Assembly (NCBI RefSeq): GCF_003150675.1
Contig: NZ_QGGB01000003.1
Location: forward strand, 372,001-436,000
Direction: 5' to 3'
From: Rhodohalobacter mucosus
Lineage (GTDB): Bacteria; Bacteroidota; Rhodothermia; Balneolales; Balneolaceae
DNA length: 64,000 nucleotides
Both the position numbers and the translations under genes were made by a program. Under the pieces are notes generated by a model that was given only the letters and a program-made list of their open reading frames with translations, searched no databases and was not told the origin of the DNA. Shown here one piece after another: positions 27,018 to 35,998 of this stretch (the stretch's first letter is position 1; each line of letters starts with the position of its first letter).

Positions 27018-27454
27018 TGTAGTTTACCTTTGTTTTGTTGTGTTGTTTTTAAGTAAAAGTGTGTTGTTTTAAGAGTAATAGACCGTGGTGTCACGGATCA
27101 CAGGTATAAAGAGCAGCCGAATTTCAAAGTGTTACAAAAAATTTGATCCTCGGTTTTTTCTTTAATCAAGTCCTGTCAGTTTTAGCGTGAACCATGACAT
27201 GTTGTTTCTCCGTTGTCTCACGGTACCTGCTTTAACCTTCTTCAAGGTCAGACATTCCCAACCCATAGTCACTACATGGTTATGTGGTATTTCTGAAAAC
27301 TTTCGGATGCATGCGGAACTCCTCAAGAATTGCGCCTGAAGGTATTGATCAGTGAGGTATCGTACAAGTGGCGAAGTTGTATTTTTTAAATAAGAGAAAG
27401 GATTGGTTTGACATCTGCATGCTGCGTTATAAGCAACGCAGTGGCCACGTCTGT
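27018..27454 (-). promoter_or_regulatory. Upstream region and leader of pilin 1
   Basis: On the transcribed strand the 55 bases before the ATG (27018-27072) contain only two G, both in the AAAGG ribosome site, giving an unstructured A/C-rich leader. A small hairpin CCGTG-ACAC-CACGG lies at 27083-27096. A TTTG...TATACCTG pair near 27105-27130 weakly resembles a Bacteroidota promoter. The far end holds a CTGCGTT/AACGCAG hairpin (near 27420-27440) that may terminate the phosphatase gene upstream. No gene seen. Confidence 0.4.
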
Positions 27455-28270
27455 TTATGACGCTATATCCACATTTTGTCTGAACTCTGGTGGGATGTAC
27501 TCGATGATGCGCTTCAGCAGATGTTGATGGATCCGGTTGTTTCCTGCAACCAGCCGCTCTCCAAACAGCCAATTGTCCTCTCCCATCCAGTTGGTAACGG
27601 CGCCGCCTGCCTCCTTAATTATAAGGGATGCTGCTGCCACGTCCCAGGGCTGCAGCGAATATTCGAAGAAGCCATCGAATCTGCCGGCAGCCACACAGCA
27701 GAGATCATACGTTGCTGCTCCGGGCCTTCTGATGCCCTGAAGCTCGTCCATGAACAGTCTGAAAAGTTTCAGATATGAATCGATAAGTGAGAGGTCATTA
27801 TAAGGAAAACCCGTTGCAATGAATGCATCCCTTGGGTTGTCTGTTGCTGATACTTGTATCGCCTTACCGTTTAAAAAGGCTCCCAATCCAGCTTCTGCGG
27901 TGAACTCCTCGTTTCTGTTCACCTCGATTACAACGGCTGTTTTGGGTTGCCGGTGTTCCCATAGAGCAACGGAAACGCAGTAAATGGGAAAATCGTGGGC
28001 GAAGTTGGTTGTACCGTCAATCGGATCTACAATCCAGGTACGGTTATCCGTTAATGAATGAGTAGCCAGAGTCTCCTCAGCAAGTATGCTATCGTCAGGA
28101 CAGTGTTCCCTGATTACTGACAGTATCTCTTTTTCAGTGGCAATATCTGCGTCGGTTACCAGATCATGAAACCCCTTTTCGCGGGTGTTCAGTTTTTTGT
28201 TCCTGTAGCTTTTTATAGTCTCCACTCCTTTACGGGCAGCTTTCAGGGCAACATTGAGATCGCTGTTCAT
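27455..28270 (-). CDS. suhB: Inositol monophosphatase family protein (SuhB-like)
   Basis: 271 residues. The Mg-dependent phosphatase motifs are complete: DLVTDADIATEKEI, the EETLA Glu, WIVDPIDGTTNFAHDFP, and WDVAAASLIIKEAGG near residue 210. It hydrolyses inositol 1-phosphate and related sugar phosphates; in E. coli the homologue SuhB also acts in rRNA antitermination. It is separated by 110 bp from dnaG upstream and is probably a single gene. The substrate cannot be told from sequence. Confidence 0.9.
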   Translation of the reverse strand: MNSDLNVALKAARKGVETIKSYRNKKLNTREKGFHDLVTDADIATEKEILSVIREHCPDDSILAEETLATHSLTDNRTWIVDPIDGTTNFAHDFPIYCVSVALWEHRQPKTAVVIEVNRNEEFTAEAGLGAFLNGKAIQVSATDNPRDAFIATGFPYNDLSLIDSYLKLFRLFMDELQGIRRPGAATYDLCCVAAGRFDGFFEYSLQPWDVAAASLIIKEAGGAVTNWMGEDNWLFGERLVAGNNRIHQHLLKRIIEYIPPEFRQNVDIAS

Positions 28271-28333
28271 CTTTTTGGTTAATGAAACGTCTTGTTAAGA
28301 TAATTTAAATCAGGAATTGTTAATTGAAATCAA

Positions 28334-28368
28334 CAGGCCCTTATGCCTATGGTATCTCTTTGGGCCTG
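28334..28368 (-). terminator. Probable dnaG terminator
   Basis: CAGGCCC / GGGCCTG, 7-bp perfect stem with a 21-nt loop, followed on the minus strand by TTGATTTC. It lies 13 bp past the dnaG stop and before the suhB-like gene. The T-run is short, so confidence is moderate. Confidence 0.5.
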
Positions 28369-28381
28369 AGTAATGAATTGA

Positions 28382-30433
28382 CTACCCTTCCCCTTCCCCT
28401 TTCATTTTATACTCAAAGCCGTTTTTATCTGAAATAGGATCCGATTTAATGAAATCGGGATCTTCAAACAGCTCATCTGACGGAGTTTTTTGTATACGGC
28501 TTATCTCCTTCTGAACTTTGGTCAGTAGTTTCATGAGCCTGGCTTTTTCTTCACCATCTGCGTTTTTCAGGTCGATAGCGATGCTTTTACGTTTTCTCTC
28601 AAAAAAATAGAGGTGCAGAGGTTTCAGTGTTGATTTAGCGGTCTTAAACGGATTTTTATCCCTTTTAAATATACTTCCCGTTTTTTCCGCATGCTTCTCA
28701 CTCAGGGTATACCGTTCCAGCAATATGTCACCAAGTAATGTGGGATAAGGAGCTTCACGTTCTGTGTAATGTTCTATCGTAACCTTTTCACCTTTTACAT
28801 GCCGATTTATAATGTCAGCATAGAACGCTTTCAGCTCCTCATCTTCAAAATGATCTTCTGCAACGTTGTGCCCGATGAACCGTATCATGTTCTCCCCGTA
28901 TCGCAGCATCAGCCGGATAAGCTCCATCTCGTAATGGGGTTTTTTCCTTAGAGCCTGTTCACGGTTACGAAATCTATCTTTACCATCAATTTGTTCAGGC
29001 AGTGACTGAGCACTTTGTGGGTTACCATAATCATCACCGTCCCGGATGTCAGGAATATCACCCATGTATGCGGGTGGCGCTGAGAGATTAGAGCCTGCTT
29101 TATACTGTTTTTTCTGTTTTTTTTCCGATAGAATTTTTTCCATCTGCTGAAAAAGTTCTCGGTCGCTTCCTTTTCGGTACTTCTGGGTTTTCTGATGCAG
29201 GTGCTGTATAAATACCTGCCGTTCCAGCTCTTCCGGAATCAATGCAATGCTTTCCAAAATTTTTCTGATGGTGGAAGACCTCCCGCCTGGCCTCTCCATG
29301 TCACCCTCTTTTTCCGCTTTCAGTATTGTGAAGGTGACAAAATCTTCTGCTCTCTTTCTTTTATAGTCCAGAAATGAGTCCCGCCCAAACTGCTTTACGA
29401 ACGAGTCGGGGTCCTCCTTCTCCGGCAGTTCCAGCAGAAAGACCTCCATTCCCTGTTCCAAAGCAATATTCATTCCGCGCTGCATAGCCGCCTGCCCCGC
29501 TGAATCTGCATCGTAAATCATGACGATACGGTTACCGTAGCGCTGTAAAATTTTTATCTGTCCCGGCGTGAGGGATGTGCCGCTTGATGCCACCACATTC
29601 TTAATACCATGCCTGTTCATGGTGATTACATCGGTGTACCCTTCCACAAGAATTACTTCACCTTCTTTGCGGATCTCATTCTTGGCAAAATTGATTCCAT
29701 ATACTACCTCACTTTTGTTGTATACAGGCGTTTGGGCAGAATTGATGTATTTGGCCGTCTTTTTTGATTCATCCAGTATCCTCCCTGCAAACGCAATTAC
29801 TTTACCCGATGGATTGAAAATGGGAAACATGAGACGGTCGCGGAAAGTATCGTAGTATCCGTCTCCCCGTGAATCCGGCTTTATGAGATCGGCCCGTAAC
29901 AGGTATTCATCAGGAATGCCTTCGGTTTGAGCCGCTTTTAACAGTTCCGAACCGGGTGGTGCATACCCCAATCCGAAAGATCGGATGGTTTCTTTTTCAT
30001 ACCCCCTTTTGTGCAGGTATGATCGTGCAGTTGCTGCTTTTTCAGACTCCAGAAGCTGACGGTAAAAGAACAAGCCGGCAAATTTCAATGCATGATAAAT
30101 CCCCTCGCGAAGCCTGGTCTGCTCATCATCACCATCGGTATGCTCATCGGGAATATCAATTCCGTAGCGATCAGCCAATGACCTGAGAGATTCGGGAAAA
30201 CTGACACCCTCCATAGCCATTACAAAACTAAACACATCACCGCTCTCTCCGCAGCCGAAACATTTGTAAATTCCAAGCTGGGGAGTTACGTGAAATGAGG
30301 GTGTTTTTTCACTGTGAAACGGACATAAACCCACAAACCCACTTCCTGACTTTTTCAGCTTCACATAGTCGCCAACCACTTCAACGATATCGGCTGTTTG
30401 ACGAATTTCCTCTTTTTTGTCATCAGTAATCAT
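28382..30433 (-). CDS. dnaG: DNA primase
   Basis: 683 residues from the ATG at 30433; the frame runs 32 codons further up, but the family normally starts MITDDKKEEIRQTADIV. The zinc-ribbon has C37, H40, C58 and C61 (CPFH and CFGC). The primase core and TOPRIM domain follow (EVILVEGYTDVITMNRHG; IVMIYDADSAGQAA). The C-terminal helicase-binding part is reached through a charged Lys-rich linker (around 420-470). It makes RNA primers at the replication fork. It is divergent from sucD and not in the usual rpsU-dnaG-rpoD operon. Confidence 0.95.
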   Translation of the reverse strand: MITDDKKEEIRQTADIVEVVGDYVKLKKSGSGFVGLCPFHSEKTPSFHVTPQLGIYKCFGCGESGDVFSFVMAMEGVSFPESLRSLADRYGIDIPDEHTDGDDEQTRLREGIYHALKFAGLFFYRQLLESEKAATARSYLHKRGYEKETIRSFGLGYAPPGSELLKAAQTEGIPDEYLLRADLIKPDSRGDGYYDTFRDRLMFPIFNPSGKVIAFAGRILDESKKTAKYINSAQTPVYNKSEVVYGINFAKNEIRKEGEVILVEGYTDVITMNRHGIKNVVASSGTSLTPGQIKILQRYGNRIVMIYDADSAGQAAMQRGMNIALEQGMEVFLLELPEKEDPDSFVKQFGRDSFLDYKRKRAEDFVTFTILKAEKEGDMERPGGRSSTIRKILESIALIPEELERQVFIQHLHQKTQKYRKGSDRELFQQMEKILSEKKQKKQYKAGSNLSAPPAYMGDIPDIRDGDDYGNPQSAQSLPEQIDGKDRFRNREQALRKKPHYEMELIRLMLRYGENMIRFIGHNVAEDHFEDEELKAFYADIINRHVKGEKVTIEHYTEREAPYPTLLGDILLERYTLSEKHAEKTGSIFKRDKNPFKTAKSTLKPLHLYFFERKRKSIAIDLKNADGEEKARLMKLLTKVQKEISRIQKTPSDELFEDPDFIKSDPISDKNGFEYKMKGEGEG

Positions 30434-30556
30434 ACGCTCAAAAAATACCGAAATGAACAGCAGGCTACAAGGAAGATGAGCAGACAGTTGTTTGAAATTA
30501 TAGAATGGCCGGGAAATAGAATAGGTCATTTACTGCTGCATGGTTCAAGACGTTCC

Positions 30557-30585
30557 TTGTAGCTTGAAAACAATAAGGGTATATT
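30557..30585 (+). promoter_or_regulatory. Candidate sucD promoter
   Basis: TTGTAG, a 17-base spacer, then TATATT, 49 bp before the sucD ATG, in the divergent dnaG-sucD spacer. It resembles a sigma-70 promoter; the -10 TATATTCA only partly fits the Bacteroidota TAnnTTTG form. Confidence 0.4.
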
Positions 30586-30634
30586 CACAGCCGACGATTT
30601 TTTAACAGAAAAACAAAATTAACTGACCTGATTC

Positions 30635-31501
30635 ATGAGTGTATTAGTTGGCAAGGACAGCCGTCTGGTTGTTCAGGGTTTTACCGGTAGTGAAGGCACG
30701 TTTCATGCCGGACAAATGATCGAATACGGTACAAATGTTATTGGTGGAGTAACGCCCGGTAAAGGAGGGCAAAGCCATCTTGACCTGCCCGTTTTCAATA
30801 CCGTAGCAGATTCCATTGAGAAAGAAGGCGCAAATACCTCTGTAATTTTTGTTCCTCCCGCTTTTGCTGCGGATGCTATTATGGAAGCCGCCATTGCAGG
30901 CATAAAGGTAATTATCTGTATCACGGAAGGCATACCCGTGCAGGATATGGTGAAAGCCAAGCAGGTGGTAAAAAACCATGGTGCCACGCTTGTGGGACCC
31001 AATTGTCCTGGCGTCATTACTCCCGGAGAAGCCAAAGTTGGTATTATGCCGGCGATGATTTTTTCACCCGGAAATATCGGACTTATATCACGGTCGGGCA
31101 CCCTTACCTACGAAGCGGTTGACCAGCTCACCAAAGCCGGACTCGGTCAGAGCACCGCAATTGGAATTGGAGGTGATCCGGTAATCGGAACGAACCATAC
31201 TGATGCAGTTAAACTGTTTGAGAATGATCCGGGAACAGATGCCATTGTTTTGATTGGTGAGATTGGCGGTTCTGCCGAGGAAGACGCTGCTGCGTATATC
31301 AAAGATCATGTATCAAAACCAGTTGTTGCCTTTATTGCGGGCAGCACGGCTCCTCCCGGACGACGAATGGGTCACGCAGGGGCAATTATCTCAGGCGGTA
31401 AAGGTACCGCAGAAGATAAGAAGAAGGCATTGCGCGATGCAGGTGTCACCGTTGCCGAAAGTCCCGCTGAGATTGGAGAAACGCTTAAAGGCATTCTCTG
31501 A
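30635..31501 (+). CDS. sucD: Succinyl-CoA ligase alpha subunit
   Basis: 288 residues. The CoA-binding Rossmann start is [19 protein letters not shown], and the block [16 protein letters not shown] is followed by [12 protein letters not shown]. The phospho-His loop [10 protein letters not shown] lies near residues 243-252. It catalyses succinyl-CoA to succinate with nucleotide triphosphate formation in the TCA cycle, together with a beta subunit that is not encoded in this window. It is monocistronic: own promoter candidate upstream and a strong terminator 30 bp downstream. Confidence 0.96.
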   Translation: MSVLVGKDSRLVVQGFTGSEGTFHAGQMIEYGTNVIGGVTPGKGGQSHLDLPVFNTVADSIEKEGANTSVIFVPPAFAADAIMEAAIAGIKVIICITEGIPVQDMVKAKQVVKNHGATLVGPNCPGVITPGEAKVGIMPAMIFSPGNIGLISRSGTLTYEAVDQLTKAGLGQSTAIGIGGDPVIGTNHTDAVKLFENDPGTDAIVLIGEIGGSAEEDAAAYIKDHVSKPVVAFIAGSTAPPGRRMGHAGAIISGGKGTAEDKKKALRDAGVTVAESPAEIGETLKGIL

Positions 31502-31531
31502 TTTCCCGTAACTGAATTGTTACTGTTTTAG

Positions 31532-31565
31532 AATGGCCGCATGAAAATTCATGCGGCCATTTTTA
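31532..31565 (+). terminator. sucD terminator
   Basis: AATGGCCGCATGAA / TTCATGCGGCCATT, a nearly loopless 13-14-bp perfect stem followed by TTTTTA. It marks the end of sucD and the edge of the repeat-rich region. Confidence 0.9.
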
Positions 31566-31587
31566 TATCCGGAAACAGGCCAATAAA

Positions 31588-31854
31588 GGATTACGCCCCT
31601 TCGGGGCTTTGTCATTCTGATGCTTATTGTACATAGCGCGCTGCGCTATGCTTTTGATGGCGCTCCTTTGGAGCTTGATTCAACCGTAATGCCAGGTTGG
31701 TCAAATGAAGGATCACCTTTTGGGATTGGTTTATATTATGGATGGAGCGATTTAGAAGAGAACGATAAACCCCAACGAGGTGCTATCATAAGCACAGTGC
31801 GAAGCGCTGTGTTTAGAGAGGCCCACAATCTAAAGCTCTGAAAGAGCTTAATCC
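31588..31854 (+). repeat. RAYT-associated hairpin repeat, copy A
   Basis: 267 bp bounded by GGATTA and TAATCC. It holds six hairpins in order: CCCC-TTCG-GGGG, CATAGCGCGCTGCGCTATG, GCTCCTTTGGAGC, then a 90-bp middle, CCCCAACGAGG, CACAGTGCGAAGCGCTGTG and AGCTCTGAAAGAGCT. The two ends are rough mirror images. Nearly the same as copy C, including the middle. The open frame inside is a by-product of the repeat, not a gene. Confidence 0.85.
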
Positions 31855-31937
31855 TGTATTATTCTTGAATAACCTATGATTATTAATTTCTTGAAAGATC
31901 GGTCTACGATTAAAGAGCTGTTCTTTTATGTTTTCCC

Positions 31938-32390
31938 TCACTCCCATAAGTATTTTTCATCATGAACTATGTTGAATTTGTTTAAAAATGCAACAAGTTC
32001 ATCCTTGTATTGCCTTTTATCGTGATGATCTCTCTGATTTTTTATATATCTGATTAATTTCTCTACTTCATCAGGTCGGACTGAAATTGCACAATATCCA
32101 TCCTGCCAATAGAAATCTGAGTATTGTTGACCTTTTGTTTTTATCCATTTCGAAGATCTTTTTTTTAACTCCTCAATAAATTTCGGCAGGGTTACATTTT
32201 TGGACAACCTGCAAAGAATGTGGACATGATCTATGTATCCACCAATTTGAATCGGATTGGCACCGGTTACCTTACATATACCGCCTAAATAGTTGAATAA
32301 CTCAGATGAAATCCGGTTATCAATTAAAGGTTTTCGGTTTTTTGTACTGAATACTACGTGTATATATATGCTATTCAATGATTGTGGCAT
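31938..32390 (-). CDS. IS200/IS605-like Y1 transposase (RAYT type)
   Basis: 150 residues, HUH single-strand transposase. Metal-site HVH is at 55-57 (GGYIDHVHIL), the nucleophile Tyr at 115 (RYIKNQ), and the family segments HVVFSTKNR (11-19), RSSKWIKTKGQQYSDFYWQDGY (78-99) are kept. It has no partner tnpB and no IS ends of its own that I can see. It is flanked on both sides by the hairpin repeats (copies A and B), the arrangement of REP-associated tyrosine transposases. It appears intact and could mobilise the repeats. It lies opposite to sucD, in the sucD-glgC gap. Confidence 0.9.
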   Translation of the reverse strand: MPQSLNSIYIHVVFSTKNRKPLIDNRISSELFNYLGGICKVTGANPIQIGGYIDHVHILCRLSKNVTLPKFIEELKKRSSKWIKTKGQQYSDFYWQDGYCAISVRPDEVEKLIRYIKNQRDHHDKRQYKDELVAFLNKFNIVHDEKYLWE

Positions 32391-32476
32391 AAGGCTGTCT
32401 CTCTTTTTGTTCTGTATTAAAGCTCACTTAATTGTATGAACCAGAAAATCTCGATTCCTTACAGATAATTTTTTTT

Positions 32477-32728
32477 GGATTACGCCCTTCAGGGCTTTCG
32501 CGTTTTGACGCTTATTGTACATAGCGCGCTGCGCTATGCTTTTGATGGCGCTCCTTTGGAGCTTATTATAGGAAGTGCATCCAGCACACAACCTTTGGTC
32601 ATGTGATCAAATTTTACTTTAAAATCTTTGAAATCGATAAACCCCGACGGGGTGTCATCATAAGCACAGTGCGAAGCACTGTGTTTAGAGAGGCCCACAA
32701 TCTAAAGTTCTGAAAGAGCGTCATCCCG
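32477..32728 (+). repeat. RAYT-associated hairpin repeat, copy B
   Basis: 252 bp starting GGATTACGCCC and ending near GTCATCCC. The outer hairpins match copies A and C closely (CATAGCGCGCTGCGCTATG; CCCCGACGGGG; GTGCGAAGCAC), but the middle (around 32566-32636) is a different sequence. So the ends are conserved and the middle is replaceable, as in composite or MITE-like elements. Confidence 0.82.
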
Positions 32729-32770
32729 ACTGAACCTTTAAGTCGATTTGATGTTTCAAGGGATTCTTCC

Positions 32771-33038
32771 GGATTACACCCCTTCGGGGCTTTGTCATTC
32801 TGATGCTTATTGTACATAGAGTGTTGCGCTATGCTGTTGATGACGCTCCTTTGGAGCTTAATTCAACCGTAATGCCAGGTTGGTCAAATGAAGGATCACC
32901 TTTTGGGATTGGTTTATATTATGGACAGAGCGATTTAGAAGAGAACGATAAACCCCAACGGGGTGTCATCATAAGCACAGTGCGAAGCGCTGTGTTTGGA
33001 TAGGCCCACAATCTAAGCTCTGAAAGAGCGTCATCCCA
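32771..33038 (+). repeat. RAYT-associated hairpin repeat, copy C
   Basis: 268 bp, GGATTACACCCC to GTCATCCC, same orientation as A and B and nearly identical to A including the middle block (CAACCGTAATGCCAGGTTGG). It ends 17 bp before the glgC stop, so it forms the 3' end of the glycogen unit and may act as its terminator. Confidence 0.85.
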
Positions 33039-33055
33039 ACTGAACCCTGATCCGG

Positions 33056-34327
33056 TCAGATGCTATACCCATCAGGTATCACTGTTCCCTTCTGAATAAT
33101 GACAATACCGTCAACAACATGGTGTTTGTCATATTTCCCATCATCCAGATGGGTTCCGCCCACAATTCTTACGTCATTGCCAATCCGTGCATTTTTGTCA
33201 ATGATGGCGCGGCTGATAAAACAGCGCTGTCCGATACCCATCAGAGGTTTTTCATTAGACTGACTGGTAAGTTCTGCTTCCGTGGCGAAATAGTCGTTAC
33301 CCATAACGATGGAGTGTTCGATCGTCGTACCTCTTCCGATACGGGAACGGATTCCCACAATGGACCTTTCAATTCTGCTGGCTTCGATAATACACCCCTC
33401 CGCAATCAATACATGATCGGTAGATGTGCCTGTCAATTTTGAGGCCGGAAGAAGCCGCGCTCTTGTGTAGATTTGACGTTCATTATCATAAAGATTGAAA
33501 TCCGGCACAGTATCGGTGAGTGCCAGGTTTGCATCAAAAAAGGAACCTATCGTACCGATATCCGTCCAATATCCGCTGTATGGATAACTAATCACCTTTG
33601 CACCACCATCTATAGCTTTTGGAATAATCTCCTTTCCAAAATCCGTTGCATCGGGATTATCCTCGAAAAGCCTTATCAGATCCTCCTTGTTGAAAACGTA
33701 TATACCCATTGAGGCCAGGTATACCCTGCCCTTCTCTTTCATTTCGTCTGTTGTTTCGGACGTCCATTTTGAAAGCTCCTCTGTGGCAGGTTTTTCTACG
33801 AATGAGTTAATCTCTCCATTTCCTCCGGTTTTCATAATTCCAAAACCCGGAGCATCCGCAGCATTTACAGGGATCGTGGCTACTGTCAGATTCGCTTTTG
33901 CCTTCTTATGATTTTCGATCAGTTTATTATAATCCATCTGGTAGAGCTGATCACCTGAAAGAACCAAAACATGTTCATATTCATGGTTTGCCATATGGTG
34001 GATGGACTGACGGACTGCATCAGCAGTGCCCTGAAACCAATTTGAGCTCTTCGGGGTCTGCTCTGCAGCAAGGATGTCTACAAAACCGTGCGAAAACAGA
34101 TCAAAATTGTATGTGTTTTTGATGTGACGATTCAGGGATGCTGAATTGAACTGGGTGAGTACGAATATTTTGCGTATACCGGAGTTAAGACAGTTTGAAA
34201 TCGGAATATCTACAAGCCGGTATTTACCTGCTATAGGTACTGCCGGTTTACTGCGGTGCCTTGTAAGCGGGTGAAGCCTTGTCCCCCTTCCGCCTCCCAA
34301 AATGATTGCAATGGTCTTGTTGCTCAT
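33056..34327 (-). CDS. glgC: Glucose-1-phosphate adenylyltransferase
   Basis: 423 residues. The nucleotidyltransferase start GGGRGTRLHPLTRHRSKPAV (12-31), then KYRLVDIPISNCLNSGI, the HVLVLSGDQLYQMDY metal and substrate block, FVEKP, and a C-terminal left-handed beta-helix (SIVGIRSRIGRGTTIEHSIV). It makes ADP-glucose, the committed donor for glycogen. The start overlaps the glgA stop by one base (TAATG), so the two are coupled. Family regulation is allosteric; effector sites were not assigned. Confidence 0.95.
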   Translation of the reverse strand: MSNKTIAIILGGGRGTRLHPLTRHRSKPAVPIAGKYRLVDIPISNCLNSGIRKIFVLTQFNSASLNRHIKNTYNFDLFSHGFVDILAAEQTPKSSNWFQGTADAVRQSIHHMANHEYEHVLVLSGDQLYQMDYNKLIENHKKAKANLTVATIPVNAADAPGFGIMKTGGNGEINSFVEKPATEELSKWTSETTDEMKEKGRVYLASMGIYVFNKEDLIRLFEDNPDATDFGKEIIPKAIDGGAKVISYPYSGYWTDIGTIGSFFDANLALTDTVPDFNLYDNERQIYTRARLLPASKLTGTSTDHVLIAEGCIIEASRIERSIVGIRSRIGRGTTIEHSIVMGNDYFATEAELTSQSNEKPLMGIGQRCFISRAIIDKNARIGNDVRIVGGTHLDDGKYDKHHVVDGIVIIQKGTVIPDGYSI

Positions 34328-35775
34328 TATTCCCCTTTCATTTTTTTAAGTTCTTCGTAGAGATCCGTGTAATTTTCAGCAGCTTTTTCCCATGAAAAAT
34401 CCAGTCCCATGATGTATCTGCGTATACTATTAAAAAACTGTTTTTCCTGAAAGAATTCCACTCCCCTTTTTACTGTATTAAAAGCCTGTTCCACATCAAA
34501 ATCATCGAATACAAGTCCATAACCGTTTTCCTCATTCAGGTCTGTCACCGTATCCGCAAGTCCCCCGGTTTTTCTGACAACCGGGACCGTGCCATATCGC
34601 ATCGAATAGAGCTGGTTTAATCCACAAGGCTCTACCCTGGAGGGCATCAGAATAAAATCACTTCCTGCATAGATTCTGTGGGCCAGCTTTTCATTATACT
34701 CCAGCCGGGCATCAAAATACCCCATATATTCACCCTGAAGCTGTTTTAATACATCATGAAGTGCCGGGTCTCCGGTGCCAAGAACAACAAATATAGCTTC
34801 CAGATTCTCCTCTCTGCATCGTTTTATAAGATCAGGCAGCAGATCGGCCCCTTTCTCTCTTACCAGGCGACCTATAAAAGAAAACAGTGGTTTGTCAGGC
34901 TTAAGACTGAATTCATCACACAAATATGCCTTGTTCGCAGCTTTACCCGATTTATAATTTCTCAGACTGTAGGTTTTATCCAGATATTCATCTGTTTTTG
35001 GATCCCAGACGTCAGTATCTATTCCATTCAGTATACCGGCTGTTTTGTCCTTTTCATGGCGCAGCAGTGTTTCCAGACCATGACAGTCCTCCAAAAGCTC
35101 ATTCATATACCCTTCCGATACCGTTGTAACTTTCCATGCTGACTTAATTCCGGCTGCAAGCGAGTTTAACTTTCCGTTCCAGTCAAGCAGTCCGATTTTC
35201 CCAAGATTGAACGCGGGAAGCATGGTATAGCTACCGATATCGTGCATGCCCTGGTATTCACCATTGTGAATGGTAATGACGGACGGGGTATCTGAGTAAT
35301 TATCATACCTGAAACAGTGATTCATCATAAAGGGCACAAGACCTGTGTGATGGTCATGGCAGTGTATCACATCAGGATTTCGATCCGTTTGGCTTAACCA
35401 TTCCAGAGCGGCAATCTGAAAACTGAAAAAACGTTCTTTTTCATCCCAATAAGGATGACCCGACCATGGATCTATATAAATTCCGGGACGGTCGAAGCGC
35501 CCAGGTATCTCTACAAGATTGAGTTCAAATCCAAGGTCAGGATCATCCAGGCGATGCACCCTGAAGAAAAAGGTGTCTGTTCCAAAAGGCGCCGATCCTT
35601 CAAAGATGGGTGAAGTTGAAGCCTTCTGAAGCCAATTTGTTTGGTAATATGGCAAAATCACTGATGATGTTTGCCCAAGTTTGTTGAGGTATTTTGGAAG
35701 TGCACCTGCAACATCCCCCAAACCACCTGCCTTAGCAGCCGGATAACATTCTGCCGTAATGTGGATGATTTCCAT
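34327..35775 (-). CDS. glgA: Glycogen synthase (ADP-glucose)
   Basis: 482 residues, GT5 family. The N-terminal ADP-glucose motif KAGGLGDVAGALPK (15-28) and the catalytic ...PSRVEPCGLNQLYSMRYGTVP segment with TGGLADTV near residues 375-410 are intact. It adds glucose from ADP-glucose to growing glycogen. First gene of a two-gene glgA-glgC unit; branching enzyme and phosphorylase are not in the window. Divergent from the ABC exporter across 220 bp, where no clear promoter was found. Confidence 0.95.
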   Translation of the reverse strand: MEIIHITAECYPAAKAGGLGDVAGALPKYLNKLGQTSSVILPYYQTNWLQKASTSPIFEGSAPFGTDTFFFRVHRLDDPDLGFELNLVEIPGRFDRPGIYIDPWSGHPYWDEKERFFSFQIAALEWLSQTDRNPDVIHCHDHHTGLVPFMMNHCFRYDNYSDTPSVITIHNGEYQGMHDIGSYTMLPAFNLGKIGLLDWNGKLNSLAAGIKSAWKVTTVSEGYMNELLEDCHGLETLLRHEKDKTAGILNGIDTDVWDPKTDEYLDKTYSLRNYKSGKAANKAYLCDEFSLKPDKPLFSFIGRLVREKGADLLPDLIKRCREENLEAIFVVLGTGDPALHDVLKQLQGEYMGYFDARLEYNEKLAHRIYAGSDFILMPSRVEPCGLNQLYSMRYGTVPVVRKTGGLADTVTDLNEENGYGLVFDDFDVEQAFNTVKRGVEFFQEKQFFNSIRRYIMGLDFSWEKAAENYTDLYEELKKMKGE

Positions 35776-35998
35776 AAACTATTTGAACCAGATTATATTC
35801 TATCTTACCGCCTGTATGCGGCAGTCAAATAAGAAAAAGATTTGTACATCTGCAACGCCGTACAGTGATTAATTGGAATCATCACTCTCAAGCAAAAAAG
35901 ACAATGCTGTTAAAACTGAGATATTTTTTTTAGCAGCTTTTTTATTATAATGACGGCTCCTGAAAAAGAGAATAAAAATAAACGGATAGAATTACATT

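Noticed and set aside
27162-27572. Minus-strand frame of 136 codons overlapping the end of the suhB-like gene
   Set aside because: Out of frame with the phosphatase, Arg/Cys-rich as in shadow frames, extends into the pilin upstream region.
31620-31841. Open frame of 73 codons within repeat copy A, similar to one at 32803-33003 in copy C
   Set aside because: The similarity comes from the repeats being copies. The frame spans several hairpins, is broken in copy B, and has no family resemblance.
31588-33038. CRISPR array
   Set aside because: Repeats are long, hairpin-rich and irregularly spaced, with a transposase between; no short repeat-spacer periodicity and no cas genes.
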